From assembly GCA_918797485.1 (NCBI GenBank), contig CAKKNE010000005.1:2728001-2792000 (forward strand): a stretch of DNA of 64,000 bases. The letters run 5' to 3'. A program made the position numbers and the translations under genes. Numbering within the stretch: the first letter of the stretch is position 1; every line of letters begins with the position of its first letter. This DNA is from Pelagomonas calceolata (taxonomy: Eukaryota > Sar > Pelagophyceae > Pelagomonadales > Pelagomonadaceae). Below are positions 35,701 to 43,898 of this stretch, one piece after another. The notes under the pieces were generated by a model that was given only the letters and a program-made list of their open reading frames with translations, was not told the origin of the DNA and ran no database searches.

Positions 35701-36143
35701 TAGTACAGCTGGTATTATTAGCGGTGCTTTGGGTGGTACCGCTCTCATTAAAGCTGCAGCAACGACTGTACGTGGCCTGCGAGGTGAGCACGTCGTGGGC
35801 CGCGCTCGACGTCTTCGCCGTTGGCGTCGTGGCCGCTTTGTTAGAGATCTCAAAGTTCGCGCAGTTCATGGTCGGCCACCGCTGCGACGCTCTGAATAGA
35901 TTCCTGGGCAAGCACCTCGACCGCGCGCTCGGCGGCGACGACAAGTGCTTCGACGTGTCCACGGAGCTCACGCGCGGCGCCTGGGTGCTCTTGCCGGCCG
36001 CTTTTGTGAGTGGCGTCGTCGGGGTCGTGCTCCTGCGCAAGGCGAAGGCGAAGCTCGACGAGCGCGTCGAGCGCGCGCGGGCGAAGGACGACGAGGCGTC
36101 TTCTGCTTCCTCGAGCGATGGGGAGGACTCGCTGAGCTTGTGA
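32733..36143 (+). CDS. BPI/LBP-like lipid-binding protein fused to PqiA/LetA-like membrane domain
   Basis: 1136 aa, single exon. A signal peptide (MRITLLIAGAAIAGAAAAAP) leads into a roughly 600-residue lumenal/extracellular region with two BPI-like halves (GVVDGVDVSLTQATC, LEATGYQTTISI, ISDLSIDASVTVPL). A transmembrane helix follows near 650-672 (WALVICVVLVAVVAIVFIGL). From about 710 to 1115 the chain has two repeats of a four-helix PqiA-type domain: VLVALCSGVWPYTKIILL with GKWALVDTFVMTLMLVAF, and FALPLVQLVLLAVLWVVP with SWAALDVFAVGVVAALLEI. PqiA/YebS (LetA) proteins partner MCE proteins in bacterial lipid transport. A single-chain lipid carrier and membrane unit is inferred. Confidence 0.75.
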   Translation: MRITLLIAGAAIAGAAAAAPKSDPLSAWLYNLEFPLPDAHGVVDGVDVSLTQATCTHAQIKSLEATGYQTTISINTKDAALDCAFSWAYQTQHLKGNGRASASLLVKKAAASIILNASQETRPRPISSSLRNCSAAAKVTALKVKGGLTGALLELLAPWIERKLSGEVGPALCGTLKPLVDANLTRLIRTTTALASTCAMKARRRNERDLQQAGAASRSDLLDWRTPRVTALTKIAGRLGNCAARQGVNMNLNVSKTFRTPLGDIKVGVTYLNVRGVSELSIAPARNNSFVARATGDVAIKSTINLEVTSPLSPSSLTETFAASVSARKASIDGALRVALAPTKSQPFGALVRTPLQCLARSLDTVSITDIDIAAAAYARAELAPQGTPSPLAAGVDATLNVLFDLIVRSFPGFIDDAIACSMDAARENANDDVQRRIATARRAPCAPPSTKGTVDWAASPLLDALDGLSVETANFGLQCLVEGRTTAIGEAAVTVNGVDTLSKLDLSGRGSEIDAALGIDGPASVVVKVDGKNASLHISDLSIDASVTVPLVSTIEDATLDDGGCAFITSLGPPAVDTLSIQAQSSLAVNGFDGQTNEALSNVGSALAYEVGDVWNDNGRVALNARWAAQLDAASKRCSGDKHKKQSKAPWALVICVVLVAVVAIVFIGLKVDDALAPNELEAPLLPEQPSIEEDLELLTSPQSLATNAPPYMKILLPMGLVLTTALFIWSHVAYAATVKLEVRLLPHAGLAGGAEVLHLGDLFRFSLTSSVKDMWQAHVYVLAVLVALCSGVWPYTKIILLGVCWFYTPPKRGQILEWIDVLGKWALVDTFVMTLMLVAFHFDVTVGDTTGDIKAASLVDAVTVRVFVEALPSFFVYVLASCLSLVLGHVTVARHRSFDVVDDAPLALCSMRYILGFAAMLVLVIVGCCLASFDFHIQGLAGLVLGDKAKRRYSLISLGEAIPGSSKDARGAVSLEVVYFFFGFALPLVQLVLLAVLWVVPLSLKLQQRLYVACEVSTSWAALDVFAVGVVAALLEISKFAQFMVGHRCDALNRFLGKHLDRALGGDDKCFDVSTELTRGAWVLLPAAFVSGVVGVVLLRKAKAKLDERVERARAKDDEASSASSSDGEDSLSL

Positions 36144-36209
36144 TGTGTAAGATTTTTACTTGTGTCCTAGGGACTTGCGAGCGTCTTGAGTTCTCGTTCG
36201 CGCTCGGCG

Positions 36210-37718
36210 CTAGAGCTCGGCGCGTAACGCGGAGAAGGGGCTTAGCGGAGGCGGCTGTTCGGCCTCCTCGGGTTCGGGCTCTGCGCGCCCGTACCACCAG
36301 CTTTTCTTCGCGGGCGGCGGCGGCGGCTCGTCGACGGCGGTCTCTTGAGGGCTCTCCTCGACGAGGGTCTCCTCCTCGGCTTCCGGGGCGACGGCGGTAG
36401 CCTCTTCTTCCTTGGAGGGCGTGGCATCCTCCGGTGGCGACTCTGCCGGAGAATTCGGTTGGGAGTCAACACTACTCGATTCCTTCTTTTTCCGGCAGCA
36501 GAAGCAGCAGCAGCAGAGGCAGCTGCAAAGGAGGCGGCGGGCGGCGGCGGCGTAAGTTTCGTCCTTCTTCTTCCGACAGCAGACGCATGCGCCGAAGCCA
36601 GCGAGAAGGACAAGCACGATGATGATGAGTGTTGGTGAGGATATGTAACATTGCCCTCCCACGCGAATGAGACACGGACGGGCCCATGGTTCGCATATGC
36701 CAATCACGTCATTGTGAGAGACGCCGCACGAGGTCGACTCGCACTTTGTTTCATCAAAGGCACCGTTTAATTTCACGTCATCGCCCAAGCACCAGCCGAG
36801 GTCCTGGTCGAACGCCGAGGCGCCTTCGAACATCCGGTCCATGTCCGTAACACTGTCGACCGCCCAATCGCCCATGTCCTGGTTGAAGGCCCTGGCACAG
36901 TCGAATATTCTGGCCATATCCGTGACGCTGTCGACCGCCCAACCACTGATATCCTGGTTGAACGACTCGGCCACACGGAACATCCGATTCATGCTCCTGA
37001 CGCCAGAGGTATCCCACGCGCCTATGTCGTCGTTGAAGTAATACCTATAGAGGAACAAAGACGACATGTCCGTCACCCCCCCGGTCTTCCACGTCGAGAT
37101 GTGGCCGTACGTCGCCTCGGCGGCCGTAGAGTTCGATACCCACGCCGCGACGGCATTGCGGATGCCGGTATTGCTCATCACACCGCCGCACCTTAGCTCT
37201 GCCGAGGAATAGACGCCGCACGACGTCGACGCGCACCAGGTGCCAGAGAATGCGTCTTGGATGGTGTATCCCCACCCGTAGGGGTCAAAAACGCCGTCGT
37301 CCACGCACCAGCCGAGGTCCTGGTCGAAGGCCGAAGCGCCGGCGAACATCCAGCGCATGTCCGTGACGCTGTGAACCGCCCAACCACTGATGTCCTGGTT
37401 AAAGGCCGAGGCGTGGTAGAACATATCGTACATCGTCGTGACGCCAGAGGTGTCCCACGCGCCGATGTCCTCGTTGAAGGACGCCGCGGCAGTGTTGCAA
37501 GAACTCAATCCTGAATACGCACAAAACAAGTACGACATGTCAGTCACCCCCCCGGTCTCCCACGTCGAGATGTGGCCGTACGTCGCCTCGGCAGCCGTCG
37601 CGTCCGAGAGCCACGCAGCGACTGCAGTTTTTATGTTGCTGTTGGTCATGACATAGCCGCCCGATTCCACGGCAGCGATGCAGGAGAGCAGGCACCAAAG
37701 CTTGGGGCCCATGATCAT
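36210..37718 (-). CDS. DUF285/BspA-type surface protein with C-terminal membrane anchor
   Basis: About 502 aa from ATG 37718 (or 37712); the frame runs on upstream through the promoter repeat, so earlier starts are artefacts. A signal peptide ([19 protein letters not shown]) precedes two blocks of DUF285 repeats ([50 protein letters not shown]). A transmembrane helix ([18 protein letters not shown]) is followed by a Cys-rich juxtamembrane segment ([12 protein letters not shown]), likely palmitoylated, and an acidic/Pro cytoplasmic tail. BspA-type repeats form leucine-rich-like surface domains. The two blocks are near copies at DNA level, so the gene has grown by internal duplication. Confidence 0.85.
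   Translation of the reverse strand: MIMGPKLWCLLSCIAAVESGGYVMTNSNIKTAVAAWLSDATAAEATYGHISTWETGGVTDMSYLFCAYSGLSSCNTAAASFNEDIGAWDTSGVTTMYDMFYHASAFNQDISGWAVHSVTDMRWMFAGASAFDQDLGWCVDDGVFDPYGWGYTIQDAFSGTWCASTSCGVYSSAELRCGGVMSNTGIRNAVAAWVSNSTAAEATYGHISTWKTGGVTDMSSLFLYRYYFNDDIGAWDTSGVRSMNRMFRVAESFNQDISGWAVDSVTDMARIFDCARAFNQDMGDWAVDSVTDMDRMFEGASAFDQDLGWCLGDDVKLNGAFDETKCESTSCGVSHNDVIGICEPWARPCLIRVGGQCYISSPTLIIIVLVLLAGFGACVCCRKKKDETYAAAARRLLCSCLCCCCFCCRKKKESSSVDSQPNSPAESPPEDATPSKEEEATAVAPEAEEETLVEESPQETAVDEPPPPPAKKSWWYGRAEPEPEEAEQPPPLSPFSALRAEL
36781..37625 (-). repeat. Internal tandem duplication within the DUF285 gene
   Basis: DNA around 36785-37140 is repeated with about 90% identity by eye at 37300-37620; for example CACGTCGAGATGTGGCCGTA occurs at about 37090 and 37560. 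Within the first block a 60-bp unit is itself duplicated (around 36845 and 36915). Confidence 0.75.
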
Positions 37719-37839
37719 CTCGTTGAGCTGCCGGGCTGCACGTGTGGAAAGCGGGGCTCTTCGGTATGGAATTAGGCAGTATTTTTTGGCTGTAGCGCAG
37801 GTGATGCTGTAGGCAGCCGCGAGTCGGCCCGCGAGCGCA

Positions 37840-37862
37840 GCTAGCGGCTTGTAAGACACTAG
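37840..37862 (-). promoter_or_regulatory. 23-bp promoter inverted repeat, copy 9
   Basis: One mismatch, minus orientation. It lies between divergent starts, 122 bp from the DUF285 ATG and 102 bp from the ATG at 37964. Confidence 0.7.
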
Positions 37863-37963
37863 CATTCCCCACTATAGTACATAATATTAATTTTTTTTTG
37901 CTCGCAAAAGAGGCTGCCCCCGCGCCCAGCAATGCTGCCCTTGGACGCCTTCGACGCGTAACG

Positions 37964-39253
37964 ATGCGCAACGGCCTCCTGCTTACGGCTGCCGCAGCCG
38001 CCGCCATCAATAATGGCTGTGACGACCGCCTGCGACCAGGTTGTGGCAGGGTTGCGATCGCCCTCGTGGGCGGCTTCAGCGACATCACGCGCGGCGGCCA
38101 CCACGCGAAATTCAGCAGCGCAAGCGCGATCAACGCGTCGCACCCGCTCACGCGGGCCTGGGTCCGGGTGACGAGCAAGTCGCTGCGGAAACATGTCAGA
38201 GAGCCGCTCGCCGAGGCCTACGCGAGCGCCGCCGACGTCTTCGTGTATTCCTGGGACCGGCCGCTGGAGTCCGATTTCGCCGAGCGCTACGAACCGGTGG
38301 CCGCGGAGTACGCGGACAATGCCCCAGTCCTCGCGCAACTGCCACAGCTGAAGGGAACGCTACCAAAAGAGTGTGACTCGACTTTGGTATCGAGGCGCTT
38401 GACGAGGCCGGAGAAGCGCGTGAAACCCCGCCCGAAGAAGAGGACGATGCCAAAAGCGCAGGAGGCGTGCCACCCGCGAGGCATGCACTACTCCCGGAGC
38501 GACGCGACGCGGGCCCACGCCGTCGGCCACATGCACGCCGCGTCGGCGTCGTGGGCCTACGCCGTGCGCGAGGCGCATCGCCTGATCACGGAGCACGAGG
38601 CGCGCCGCGGCGGCCTCGAATACGAGGCGGTCTACTTCGGCCGCCCGGACATCTACATGCACAAGAGCCTGGCCGCGGCGCGCGTCCCGGAGGGCGCCGT
38701 GCTCATGCCGTCGCCGGGCTTCGGCGACAACTTCTTCCTGATGGCGCGGGACAACGCCCGTAGATTTAGCGAGATGTACCACGTCGCGGAGACGTCTTAC
38801 GGGTGCGAGATTGGTTGCGTCACGTCCGCGGACCGCTGCGCCTTCAAGGTCGGGAAGCGCCCGTGCGATGCTGCCACGCGGGCGAAGGAGGACGTCTCCG
38901 TCGATGGACAGCTCTGGAAGTCCGTGTTCGTGCAGCGTCGCATGAACGCCACGCTCGTCGCGGCCCTCCGGCAACCGCTCGACGTGGCGCCCTATCGCTT
39001 TTTTTATGATATGTGCAAACGGTTTCGGCCCCTTGGGGACGATCCGCGGATAGATCCCGGCGTCGCGACGACGCGAAGCGCCCTCTATCACGTCGGCATC
39101 ACGCCCGGAGTCCTCGATATTTTATTGAGAGAGGAGTGGCTCGGCGGCCGGAGACCGTGCACGTGGCTCTGCAACGCGTATCCGGCGGCCATGGACGAGG
39201 GGAGCTGCCGCGGCAAATCATCCGCTGAGGAGACCAATCCTCTTCTGTTCTAG
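37964..39253 (+). CDS. Secreted/lumenal protein, possibly glycosyltransferase-like
   Basis: 429 aa from ATG 37964. A short signal peptide (MRNGLLLTAAAAAAINNG) is followed by RVAIALVGGFSDITRGG, a segment with ADVFVYSWDRPLESDF, and YEAVYFGRPDIYMHKSL before DNFFLMARDNARRFSEMY. The combination of a GG-D start, a F.YSWD.P strand, and an R.D strand followed by D.F..M resembles uncharacterised sugar-transferase-like families of algae, but I do not recognise a named family. Cys pairs (CEIGCVTSADRC) suggest an oxidising compartment. Function is unassigned. Confidence 0.6.
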   Translation: MRNGLLLTAAAAAAINNGCDDRLRPGCGRVAIALVGGFSDITRGGHHAKFSSASAINASHPLTRAWVRVTSKSLRKHVREPLAEAYASAADVFVYSWDRPLESDFAERYEPVAAEYADNAPVLAQLPQLKGTLPKECDSTLVSRRLTRPEKRVKPRPKKRTMPKAQEACHPRGMHYSRSDATRAHAVGHMHAASASWAYAVREAHRLITEHEARRGGLEYEAVYFGRPDIYMHKSLAAARVPEGAVLMPSPGFGDNFFLMARDNARRFSEMYHVAETSYGCEIGCVTSADRCAFKVGKRPCDAATRAKEDVSVDGQLWKSVFVQRRMNATLVAALRQPLDVAPYRFFYDMCKRFRPLGDDPRIDPGVATTRSALYHVGITPGVLDILLREEWLGGRRPCTWLCNAYPAAMDEGSCRGKSSAEETNPLLF

Positions 39254-39274
39254 CTTGTTTAAATTTAATCTTGA

Positions 39275-40780
39275 CTAATAGCGGCGCCAAGTCTGGCGCG
39301 GCGGCGGCCGGTAGCGCGGCAACTCCACAATCTCCGAGGGCCCCGAGAGCGGCTCGGGCGCCGGCGCCCGGAGGTACGCGAGCAGCCGCGGCGGCAGATG
39401 CTTCCGGTAGAAGCGGTCCTCGCCGTCGAGCAGTTCAATGGTCGCCGCGAGGTGGTCGCGCAACACGCTCCGGAAGGCCGCGGCGTCCGCGTCCGTCACG
39501 GGAAAGCGCGCGGTCCGGAAGTCGGGCTGCGGCGCGATCGCTAAAGCTTCCAACGCGTCGATCGTCGAGTCCTTGAAGTCCTCGAGCTCGCGCCGCGGCA
39601 TGCCGCCGCGCTCCGTCGCGTATTCACCCTTGCGGTCGCCGCTCCGCAGGAAGTGCCGCGCGTGGCGCGGGTTTAGAGTTACGACGGATTCATAAGCCGT
39701 CAGGTTCAGTTCTTCACTCCCAACCGTCAAAGTCGCGTGCGCGACGCCGCCGCTCATGAGGAACACGTCGCCCGGTCGCAAGAGTACAATTCTCGACGCC
39801 TGCCGTAACGCATCCAACTGATCCTGCTTGAGGGGCGGCGTGAACACCGAATCGAGCATCGTGTCGTGCAGCTTTGTGGATATTTGTCCAGGAGCCCAGG
39901 TCGCCAATAACTTGTACCCCGTGTAGTTGTGCCCGACGTTGCTCCAGAGCACTTGGTCGACGTGCAACCCTTTGCCCGCGCCGCGCCCCCCGACAAACAC
40001 CCCATCGTCCTGCGTGTCCCAGGACAGCGTCCACCTTGCCAAATCCCCAAGTGCATCAGCTACTTGTTTCTTCCGCAGGGTTTTCGTCTTCCGCGCACCG
40101 AGCAATGCACAGGGGTGTGGCACGGGGAAGGGCGGCGGCTGCTTGATGGATTTGATGCGGCGGAGTTCGCACACGTACAAATCGGCTTCCTTGGCGTCTC
40201 CTGCCTCAAGTTTGGCCTCGACGGCTCGTAATCGCGGCGCTAAACACCGCGGGTCCTCGTCGTCTTGGACGAAGCCCTGCACGGGGGACCTCGAGCGCGA
40301 TCGCGATCTAGATCTAGATCTACTACGAGATCGCGACGTCGTCACCTGCGCGCGGTCGCCCACAGAACGCGACCGCGACCGCGACCGCGACCGCCGCGGG
40401 ACCTTGGCCTCCTTCTGGATGCCCGAGGACGTCGTGAACTCCACGTTGGCCTTGAGTAGTTTGGATTCGGGATGCTCGACGGCCCTCCTCAGAAATTTCA
40501 AAACGGAAGCACCACTCGGATCCTTCGCGTGCTCGAGGCAGTCAGAGACCCATTCCGGTAAACAGTCCTCCCTTGCTATACCCAGGGCCTGCTCCCCGTT
40601 CCGGAACACGACGACGTCTTCCAAGTGATCAGCTAATAAAACCTGCGCCGCGAAGGCCGTCGGCGTGAAGACTTCCAGAGGCTGCCTCTCATTGGAGGTG
40701 ATGAGGTCCAGGGGCCACGTGTCCTCGAGCATGGCGCGCTCTTGGTCCGTCAGGACGAGGGGGTAGCGCGAGGCCGCCAT
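39275..40780 (-). CDS. RS-domain JmjC/cupin-type 2OG oxygenase-like protein
   Basis: 501 aa, single exon. Residues about 127-168 form an RS domain (SRSRSRSRSRSRSRSRSRSP). The C-terminal half has the layout of a JmjC hydroxylase: KGLHVDQVLWSNVGHNYTGY with His273 and Asp275 as likely iron ligands, Lys in GYKLLATW as a 2OG-binding candidate, LRPGDVFLMSGGVAHATLTVG with His348 as the third ligand, and LNLTAYESVV. JmjC enzymes hydroxylate or demethylate lysines; JMJD6 acts on RS-rich splicing factors, so an RS tail on such an enzyme is suggestive of splicing-related targets. That last step is inference. Divergent from the Hsp70-like gene. Confidence 0.7.
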   Translation of the reverse strand: MAASRYPLVLTDQERAMLEDTWPLDLITSNERQPLEVFTPTAFAAQVLLADHLEDVVVFRNGEQALGIAREDCLPEWVSDCLEHAKDPSGASVLKFLRRAVEHPESKLLKANVEFTTSSGIQKEAKVPRRSRSRSRSRSVGDRAQVTTSRSRSRSRSRSRSRSRSPVQGFVQDDEDPRCLAPRLRAVEAKLEAGDAKEADLYVCELRRIKSIKQPPPFPVPHPCALLGARKTKTLRKKQVADALGDLARWTLSWDTQDDGVFVGGRGAGKGLHVDQVLWSNVGHNYTGYKLLATWAPGQISTKLHDTMLDSVFTPPLKQDQLDALRQASRIVLLRPGDVFLMSGGVAHATLTVGSEELNLTAYESVVTLNPRHARHFLRSGDRKGEYATERGGMPRRELEDFKDSTIDALEALAIAPQPDFRTARFPVTDADAAAFRSVLRDHLAATIELLDGEDRFYRKHLPPRLLAYLRAPAPEPLSGPSEIVELPRYRPPPRQTWRRY

Positions 40781-41394
40781 GTTTCCTCGTCGCGCGGCGC
40801 CGCCTGCGGGCGCGAGCGCTCCCGGGGCTTTTCTTTGACGTTTGTTTTCGCTGTGCGCTCGCCGCGCTCGCCGCGCGACGGCGCCTTGAGCTCAGCGACA
40901 GCGCTTCGCGCCTGCGGGTCGCGGAGACCGGAGAGCAGCAGGTTGGGCTGTGAGAGCCTTGTTTGGCCCAGGCAGAGCTACCTGCGGGCGCAGCCTTCGC
41001 ACAGCTGGCTCAATCCGACTCGTGCGTGTCCTTCGCTGTCTCCACACGTCCCTGCGTGCGAGAGCGCTCGTATAACCAGGCAGCGGCGACACGAGGCGCG
41101 GAGGAGCTCCACGACGAGCCGCGAAATCGATCCGTCCGTGCGCGACAAAAGGGGTTCCTGGAGGCCTGGTTGGCGGAGCAAAGAGTCCCAGCGTTAGCGT
41201 AAAGTAAGATACTAGCAATAGCAGGCAAGCAGAGTGCATCGCAAATTTGGGCATCAAAGCGGTGCGTAAAAGCTGCATCCTTGCGCGTTTGCGACGCACG
41301 GATAACACCTGCAACTCCAGCGATTTTGGACCGCATTCATTCACTGTACAGAGAAAGCAGTGCTTGCCGCAAGTGCAGTGCAGAATTAACAACA
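40781..41394. other. Divergent promoter region, RS-JmjC/Hsp70-like
   Basis: About 610 bases with no supported gene. It contains a short tandem CGCTCGCCG array (about 40855-40880) and a diverged 23-bp promoter repeat at 41193-41215. The Hsp70-like frame is open back to 41281 without family likeness. Confidence 0.5.
41193..41215 (-). promoter_or_regulatory. 23-bp promoter inverted repeat, copy 10 (diverged)
   Basis: Minus orientation; starts CTAGTATCTTAC and ends ACGCTAAC, exactly 23 bp, 17 of 23 match consensus. It lies 180 bp upstream of the Hsp70-like ATG. Confidence 0.6.
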
Positions 41395-42867
41395 ATGCGC
41401 AACCTACTCGCCATCATCGCAAGTGCAAAGGCATTATCCATCGGCATCGATTTGGGAACGAGCACGAGCTGCTGCGCCGTCTACCGCAACGGCGCGCCCG
41501 AGCTCGTGCCGAGACGCGTCGACGGCAAGCTCCTGACGCCGTCGGTCTGCGTCGTCTCTTCTGATTCTATAAGGCTCGCAGAACCGCTCACTACACTAAA
41601 TGACAACGAAGTTTTAGTAACGAGCTGGAAGCGCGCCATTGGATTGGATAAGGCCACAGCAGCATGGCGCGTCGAAGAGCCCACGAAAAAGCGACTACGA
41701 TTAGATGATGGTTCAACAGACGAAGATAGCTACGTCGGCGTCATGACAACAGTCGGACGCGTCAAGCCCGTCGACTTGTCATCATGTGTCCTGGATTCAT
41801 TGCTAACGGACTGCGAGACTTTCCTAGGAGAACGCCCGAAGAACGCTGTGATAGGTGTGCCCGCGTGTTTTTTACCTTCACAGAGAAGAGCGACGGAGGC
41901 GGCAGCATACAAAGCTGGTTTACAAAAGGTACAAATTGCGAATGAACCCGAATTAGCGGCGCGCGCGCACGGCACATCCCAAAAAAATGATGAGAGGCTG
42001 GCCATGGTCTTCGATCTGGGCGGGGGCACGCTCGACGTGTCTTTAGTTGATGTGGGCGGGCGCACCGCAGAAGTCATTTCCACTGCTGGTGATTTGAACC
42101 TCGGGGGCGATGACTTTACGAGGGCGGTTATCGATGTGGACCCGTCTTTGACTATATCTGAGGCCGAGCGCGTGAAGATCGAGCTCACTACGCAGAAAAA
42201 TACGGATACTGTGACTCGCTCGGACCTAGAAAAGGCCTCCTCCATACTCTTAGAAAGATGCTGTGATGCGGCGCGCGAGGCGTGCGTGCTGGGCGACGCG
42301 CGTTTGGAAGGAGACGAGCTTTCCGACGAGGCGCCTCCCGCAAGTACGCGGGCGAAGCGCCGCAAGCAGGCGAAGCAGTCGCAGCGGGCTCTGGACGACC
42401 TCCGAAAGGCGGCGCCGAACATCAAGATCGTCCCGCAGCAGGGGTCGCGCACCGTCGACGATTTGGTGCTGGTGGGGGCCGCCACCAAGATGCCCTGCGT
42501 CCAGAAGTGTTTGTCGAAATTGACGGGCGTGCCTTATCGGAAAGCGGTCGATCCCGATAGAGCGGTGGCGTTCGGCGCCGCGCTGCAAGCTAGAGCGAAC
42601 GACGGTGAAGTTGCGGCCGAGGACGACTTCGTGGTCGTCGGCGCGTTCCAGGCTGAAGTATTAAGGCACTTCGCCCAGGCCAATTCTGTTGATGACGAGG
42701 ACCTCGGGGCCCTCGAGGACGAGGACGATGATTTCGAGGCCTACCTCGAGGACCTGGACGAGGTCGACGATGAGGAGTTCGAGCGGTTGTTGGCACTGGC
42801 TGAGGAGGGCGAGGAGGAGGAGTTCGTGGACATCGACGGCGAGGAATTCGACAAGCTAGGTCTGTAG
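41395..42867 (+). CDS. Atypical Hsp70-family protein without substrate-binding domain
   Basis: 490 aa from ATG 41395. A short N-terminal hydrophobic stretch (MRNLLAIIASAKA) runs straight into the first phosphate loop (LSIGIDLGTSTSCCAVYRNG). Further Hsp70 nucleotide-binding motifs: PKNAVIGVPACFLPSQRRAT, IANEPELAARAHG, MVFDLGGGTLDVSLVDVGG, GGDDFTRAVIDV, and DLVLVGAATKMPCVQKCLSK with DPDRAVAFGAALQA. After about residue 400 there is no beta-sandwich substrate domain; the chain ends in an acidic tail (LEDEDDDFEAYLEDLDEVDD). A Lys/Arg-rich loop is inserted near 325-345. The signal suggests an organelle or ER form; no KDEL is seen. Confidence 0.87.
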   Translation: MRNLLAIIASAKALSIGIDLGTSTSCCAVYRNGAPELVPRRVDGKLLTPSVCVVSSDSIRLAEPLTTLNDNEVLVTSWKRAIGLDKATAAWRVEEPTKKRLRLDDGSTDEDSYVGVMTTVGRVKPVDLSSCVLDSLLTDCETFLGERPKNAVIGVPACFLPSQRRATEAAAYKAGLQKVQIANEPELAARAHGTSQKNDERLAMVFDLGGGTLDVSLVDVGGRTAEVISTAGDLNLGGDDFTRAVIDVDPSLTISEAERVKIELTTQKNTDTVTRSDLEKASSILLERCCDAAREACVLGDARLEGDELSDEAPPASTRAKRRKQAKQSQRALDDLRKAAPNIKIVPQQGSRTVDDLVLVGAATKMPCVQKCLSKLTGVPYRKAVDPDRAVAFGAALQARANDGEVAAEDDFVVVGAFQAEVLRHFAQANSVDDEDLGALEDEDDDFEAYLEDLDEVDDEEFERLLALAEEGEEEEFVDIDGEEFDKLGL

Positions 42868-42971
42868 CGCCTACATCTCGTCGATGGCGTGGACGGGAAG
42901 GACGCCGTCGACGCGATTCTCCGAGCGTCAACGCGAGTGTAATGTTGTGAACTTCTTAGGCAGCGACTAGC

Positions 42972-43898
42972 TCACAAGTCCACGTCGACCGTGAACTTCG
43001 GCTGCAGCCGGAACAGGGGGATCTCGTCGCCGTCCATCCCGCCGCCGTTCGGGTCCCGGTCGTCCGCGTAGCCGAAAAGTAGCGAGTGCGGCCCCATGGC
43101 ATACGAGCAGTAGCCCTGCAAATTGCCCAGGCCCACCGGTCGCAACATACCGACCAGCTGCACCGCCACGTTCACGGCCTTCGGCACGAGCGAAGGCGCC
43201 TTGCCCTTCGCGGCGTCCTGGCGCGCGGCCCGTTGTGCTGCTTTCGCTGCTTTCTCGGCCCGTTTGCGCTCGCCCCGAGTTGCCACTAACTGCGCAGCCG
43301 GCGACGCCTCGAAATCCGAGGCCAATTGCCGAGCGGCGTCCAGGAAGGCGGTGCGCTCGTCGACGCCTTCCAGCTTCAAGGCGTCGACGCGGCACCGCGC
43401 CGCGTCGCCATCGAAGTCGTGCTCGGCTTTCCTCAGCTCCGCGTCGAAGGCGTCGGCGTCCGCGGAGCCGGCTTTGGCGTAGACCCTACCAAGAGCAGCT
43501 TTCAGCTGGCGCAACCTTCGTTCCGCCGCGCCCTGCAGTTGATCTAAGTGGGCAGAACCGACCTCGCTCTGGAGGTAGGCGGCTAGCGCGGCCCGGCTTT
43601 TTACTCTATCCTCAGACTGCCAGTGTGTTCTAGTTGCGGCGTCGAACTCCCTCAAAGCATCTTCTACTAGCGAAGACGCCTCGGCGGACCAGCCCTTCGG
43701 GCAGAGGCGGCCGTCGTCCACATCTAGCCGCCACCGCGCGATTTTGGGGGCCGCCTTGCCCTTGGCCGCGGCCAGCGCGGCCGCGCAGGCGTGCGTTGCC
43801 CTCGCGTCGTCGGCGCCGCCCCGTACTCTCAGCGGAGCAGACCGGCTTGCAGTGTTAATGGCATTGGCCAGCGCCAGGACGGCGAGGCATCGCAGCAT
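42972..43898 (-). CDS. Conserved-looking protein with signal/plastid presequence, unknown function
   Basis: 308 aa, single exon. The N-terminus (MLRCLAVLALANAINTASRS, then APLRVRGGA) looks like a signal peptide plus a transit region. The middle is Ala/Lys/Asp-rich helical sequence (SAHLDQLQGAAERRLRQLKA, GERKRAEKAAKAAQRAARQD). The last 50 residues (GNLQGYCSYAMGPHSLLFGY, DGDEIPLFRLQPKFTVDVDL) look like a compact domain I do not recognise. Plastid or endomembrane location is inferred. Confidence 0.6.
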   Translation of the reverse strand: MLRCLAVLALANAINTASRSAPLRVRGGADDARATHACAAALAAAKGKAAPKIARWRLDVDDGRLCPKGWSAEASSLVEDALREFDAATRTHWQSEDRVKSRAALAAYLQSEVGSAHLDQLQGAAERRLRQLKAALGRVYAKAGSADADAFDAELRKAEHDFDGDAARCRVDALKLEGVDERTAFLDAARQLASDFEASPAAQLVATRGERKRAEKAAKAAQRAARQDAAKGKAPSLVPKAVNVAVQLVGMLRPVGLGNLQGYCSYAMGPHSLLFGYADDRDPNGGGMDGDEIPLFRLQPKFTVDVDL

